In this document: positions 5,899 to 6,143 of the stretch, one piece after another
How positions within the stretch are numbered: the stretch's first letter is position 1
Layout: the number at the start of each line of letters is the position of its first letter
Origin: Cyclobacteriaceae bacterium
GTDB taxonomy: Bacteria; Bacteroidota; Bacteroidia; Cytophagales; Cyclobacteriaceae
Length of the DNA stretch: 6,143 bases
Direction: 5' to 3'
NCBI GenBank assembly: GCA_029882725.1
Contig: JAOUKG010000181.1
Location: 1-6,143, forward strand
Position numbers and translations under genes: made by a program
The notes under the pieces: generated by a model
What the model was told of the DNA's origin: nothing
What the model saw: the letters and a program-made list of their open reading frames with translations, nothing else
Database searches by the model: none

Positions 5899-6143
5899 GT
5901 GTTGGATTTCTTAAAAAAACGATTGTCAAATTTTATCTCCACCTATAATAATATTGGTGATAAAGTGATTATTGGCAAAAATGTATACCTGGAAGGAGCA
6001 GAAATAACTGGTGATGTAGTGATTAAAGATAGGTGTAAAGTGTTTCGGGCACGAATCGAAGGAGTTGTAAATATTAATTCAAACACATCTATATGGGGTC
6101 CAAATGTGGTAATAAACTCGCATATTTACCCCATATATATTGG
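5899..6143 (+). CDS. Hexapeptide-repeat acetyltransferase, CatB-related, N-terminal part (runs off the window)
   Basis: An open frame continues to the last base: 81 complete codons, no stop. After a short basic leader (LDFLKKRLSNFI) come imperfect hexapeptide repeats: IGDKVIIGKNVYLEGAEI (19-36), TGDVVIKDRCKV (37-48) and then NINSNTSIWGPNVVI (58-72) before IYPIYIG at the edge. The 'TSI-GPN-VI' segment running into 'I-P-YIG' resembles CatB-related (xenobiotic acetyltransferase type) O-acetyltransferases, where the acetyl-CoA site and catalytic His come later, beyond this window. An in-frame TGA at 5872-5874 and the absence of any in-frame ATG force a non-ATG start: GTG 5899 (chosen) or TTG 5902. 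It is the second acetyltransferase of the cluster, and the repeat pattern differs from the gene at 872-1465. Likely role: acetylating a sugar or an amino-sugar precursor of the same glycan. The subfamily is tentative because of truncation. Confidence 0.75.
   Translation, partial: MLDFLKKRLSNFISTYNNIGDKVIIGKNVYLEGAEITGDVVIKDRCKVFRARIEGVVNINSNTSIWGPNVVINSHIYPIYI

Noticed and set aside
5876..5903. Direct repeat AATGTGTT (5876-5883 and 5896-5903) as a regulator binding site or attachment site
   Set aside because: An 8 nt AT-rich match spaced 20 nt apart is easily chance. There is no dyad symmetry and no mobile-element or tRNA context.

Overview
This window is the interior of a surface-polysaccharide (O-antigen or capsule type) biosynthesis and export cluster. 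All seven genes lie on the + strand. The DNA is AT-rich (sampled stretches about 23-48% GC), no start has a convincing Shine-Dalgarno sequence, and several genes must start at TTG or GTG. Together with the protein styles (Wzt-like ATPase, 'WNRCID' type GT2, AsnB-like amidotransferase), this suggests a Bacteroidota bacterium. The phylum is inferred from general character, not from a marker gene.

Layout: (1) 1-893, the 3' part of a Wzt-type ABC-transporter ATPase. It carries the signature motif, Walker B and H-loop of the nucleotide-binding domain, followed by a C-terminal glycan-recognition domain; the Walker A end lies upstream of the window. (2) 872-1465, a left-handed beta-helix (hexapeptide repeat) O-acetyltransferase. 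(3) 1443-2120, a PAPS-dependent sulfotransferase. (4) 2117-3058 and (5) 3048-4016, two family 2 glycosyltransferases. (6) 4004-5866, a full-length asparagine-synthetase-like glutamine amidotransferase. (7) 5899-6143 (continues past the edge), the N-terminal part of a second acetyltransferase, probably CatB-related.

The first six genes overlap at all five junctions (by 22, 23, 4, 11 and 13 nt), so they are almost certainly one transcript and probably translationally coupled. The only gap is 32 nt, before gene 7. No promoter, terminator, RNA gene, repeat array or mobile element was recognised.

Working model: the two GT2 enzymes add sugars to a lipid-linked glycan at the cytoplasmic face of the inner membrane. 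The acetyltransferases, the sulfotransferase and the amidotransferase decorate it (O- or N-acetyl, sulfate and perhaps uronamide). The Wzt ATPase, with a Wzm permease not in view, exports it. The Wzt C-terminal domain may recognise one of these decorations. The families are ordinary; the points of interest are the combination of three modification chemistries beside a Wzt gene, a sharp GC drop inside that gene, and the forced non-ATG starts. I saw no evidence of a wholly new kind of system.
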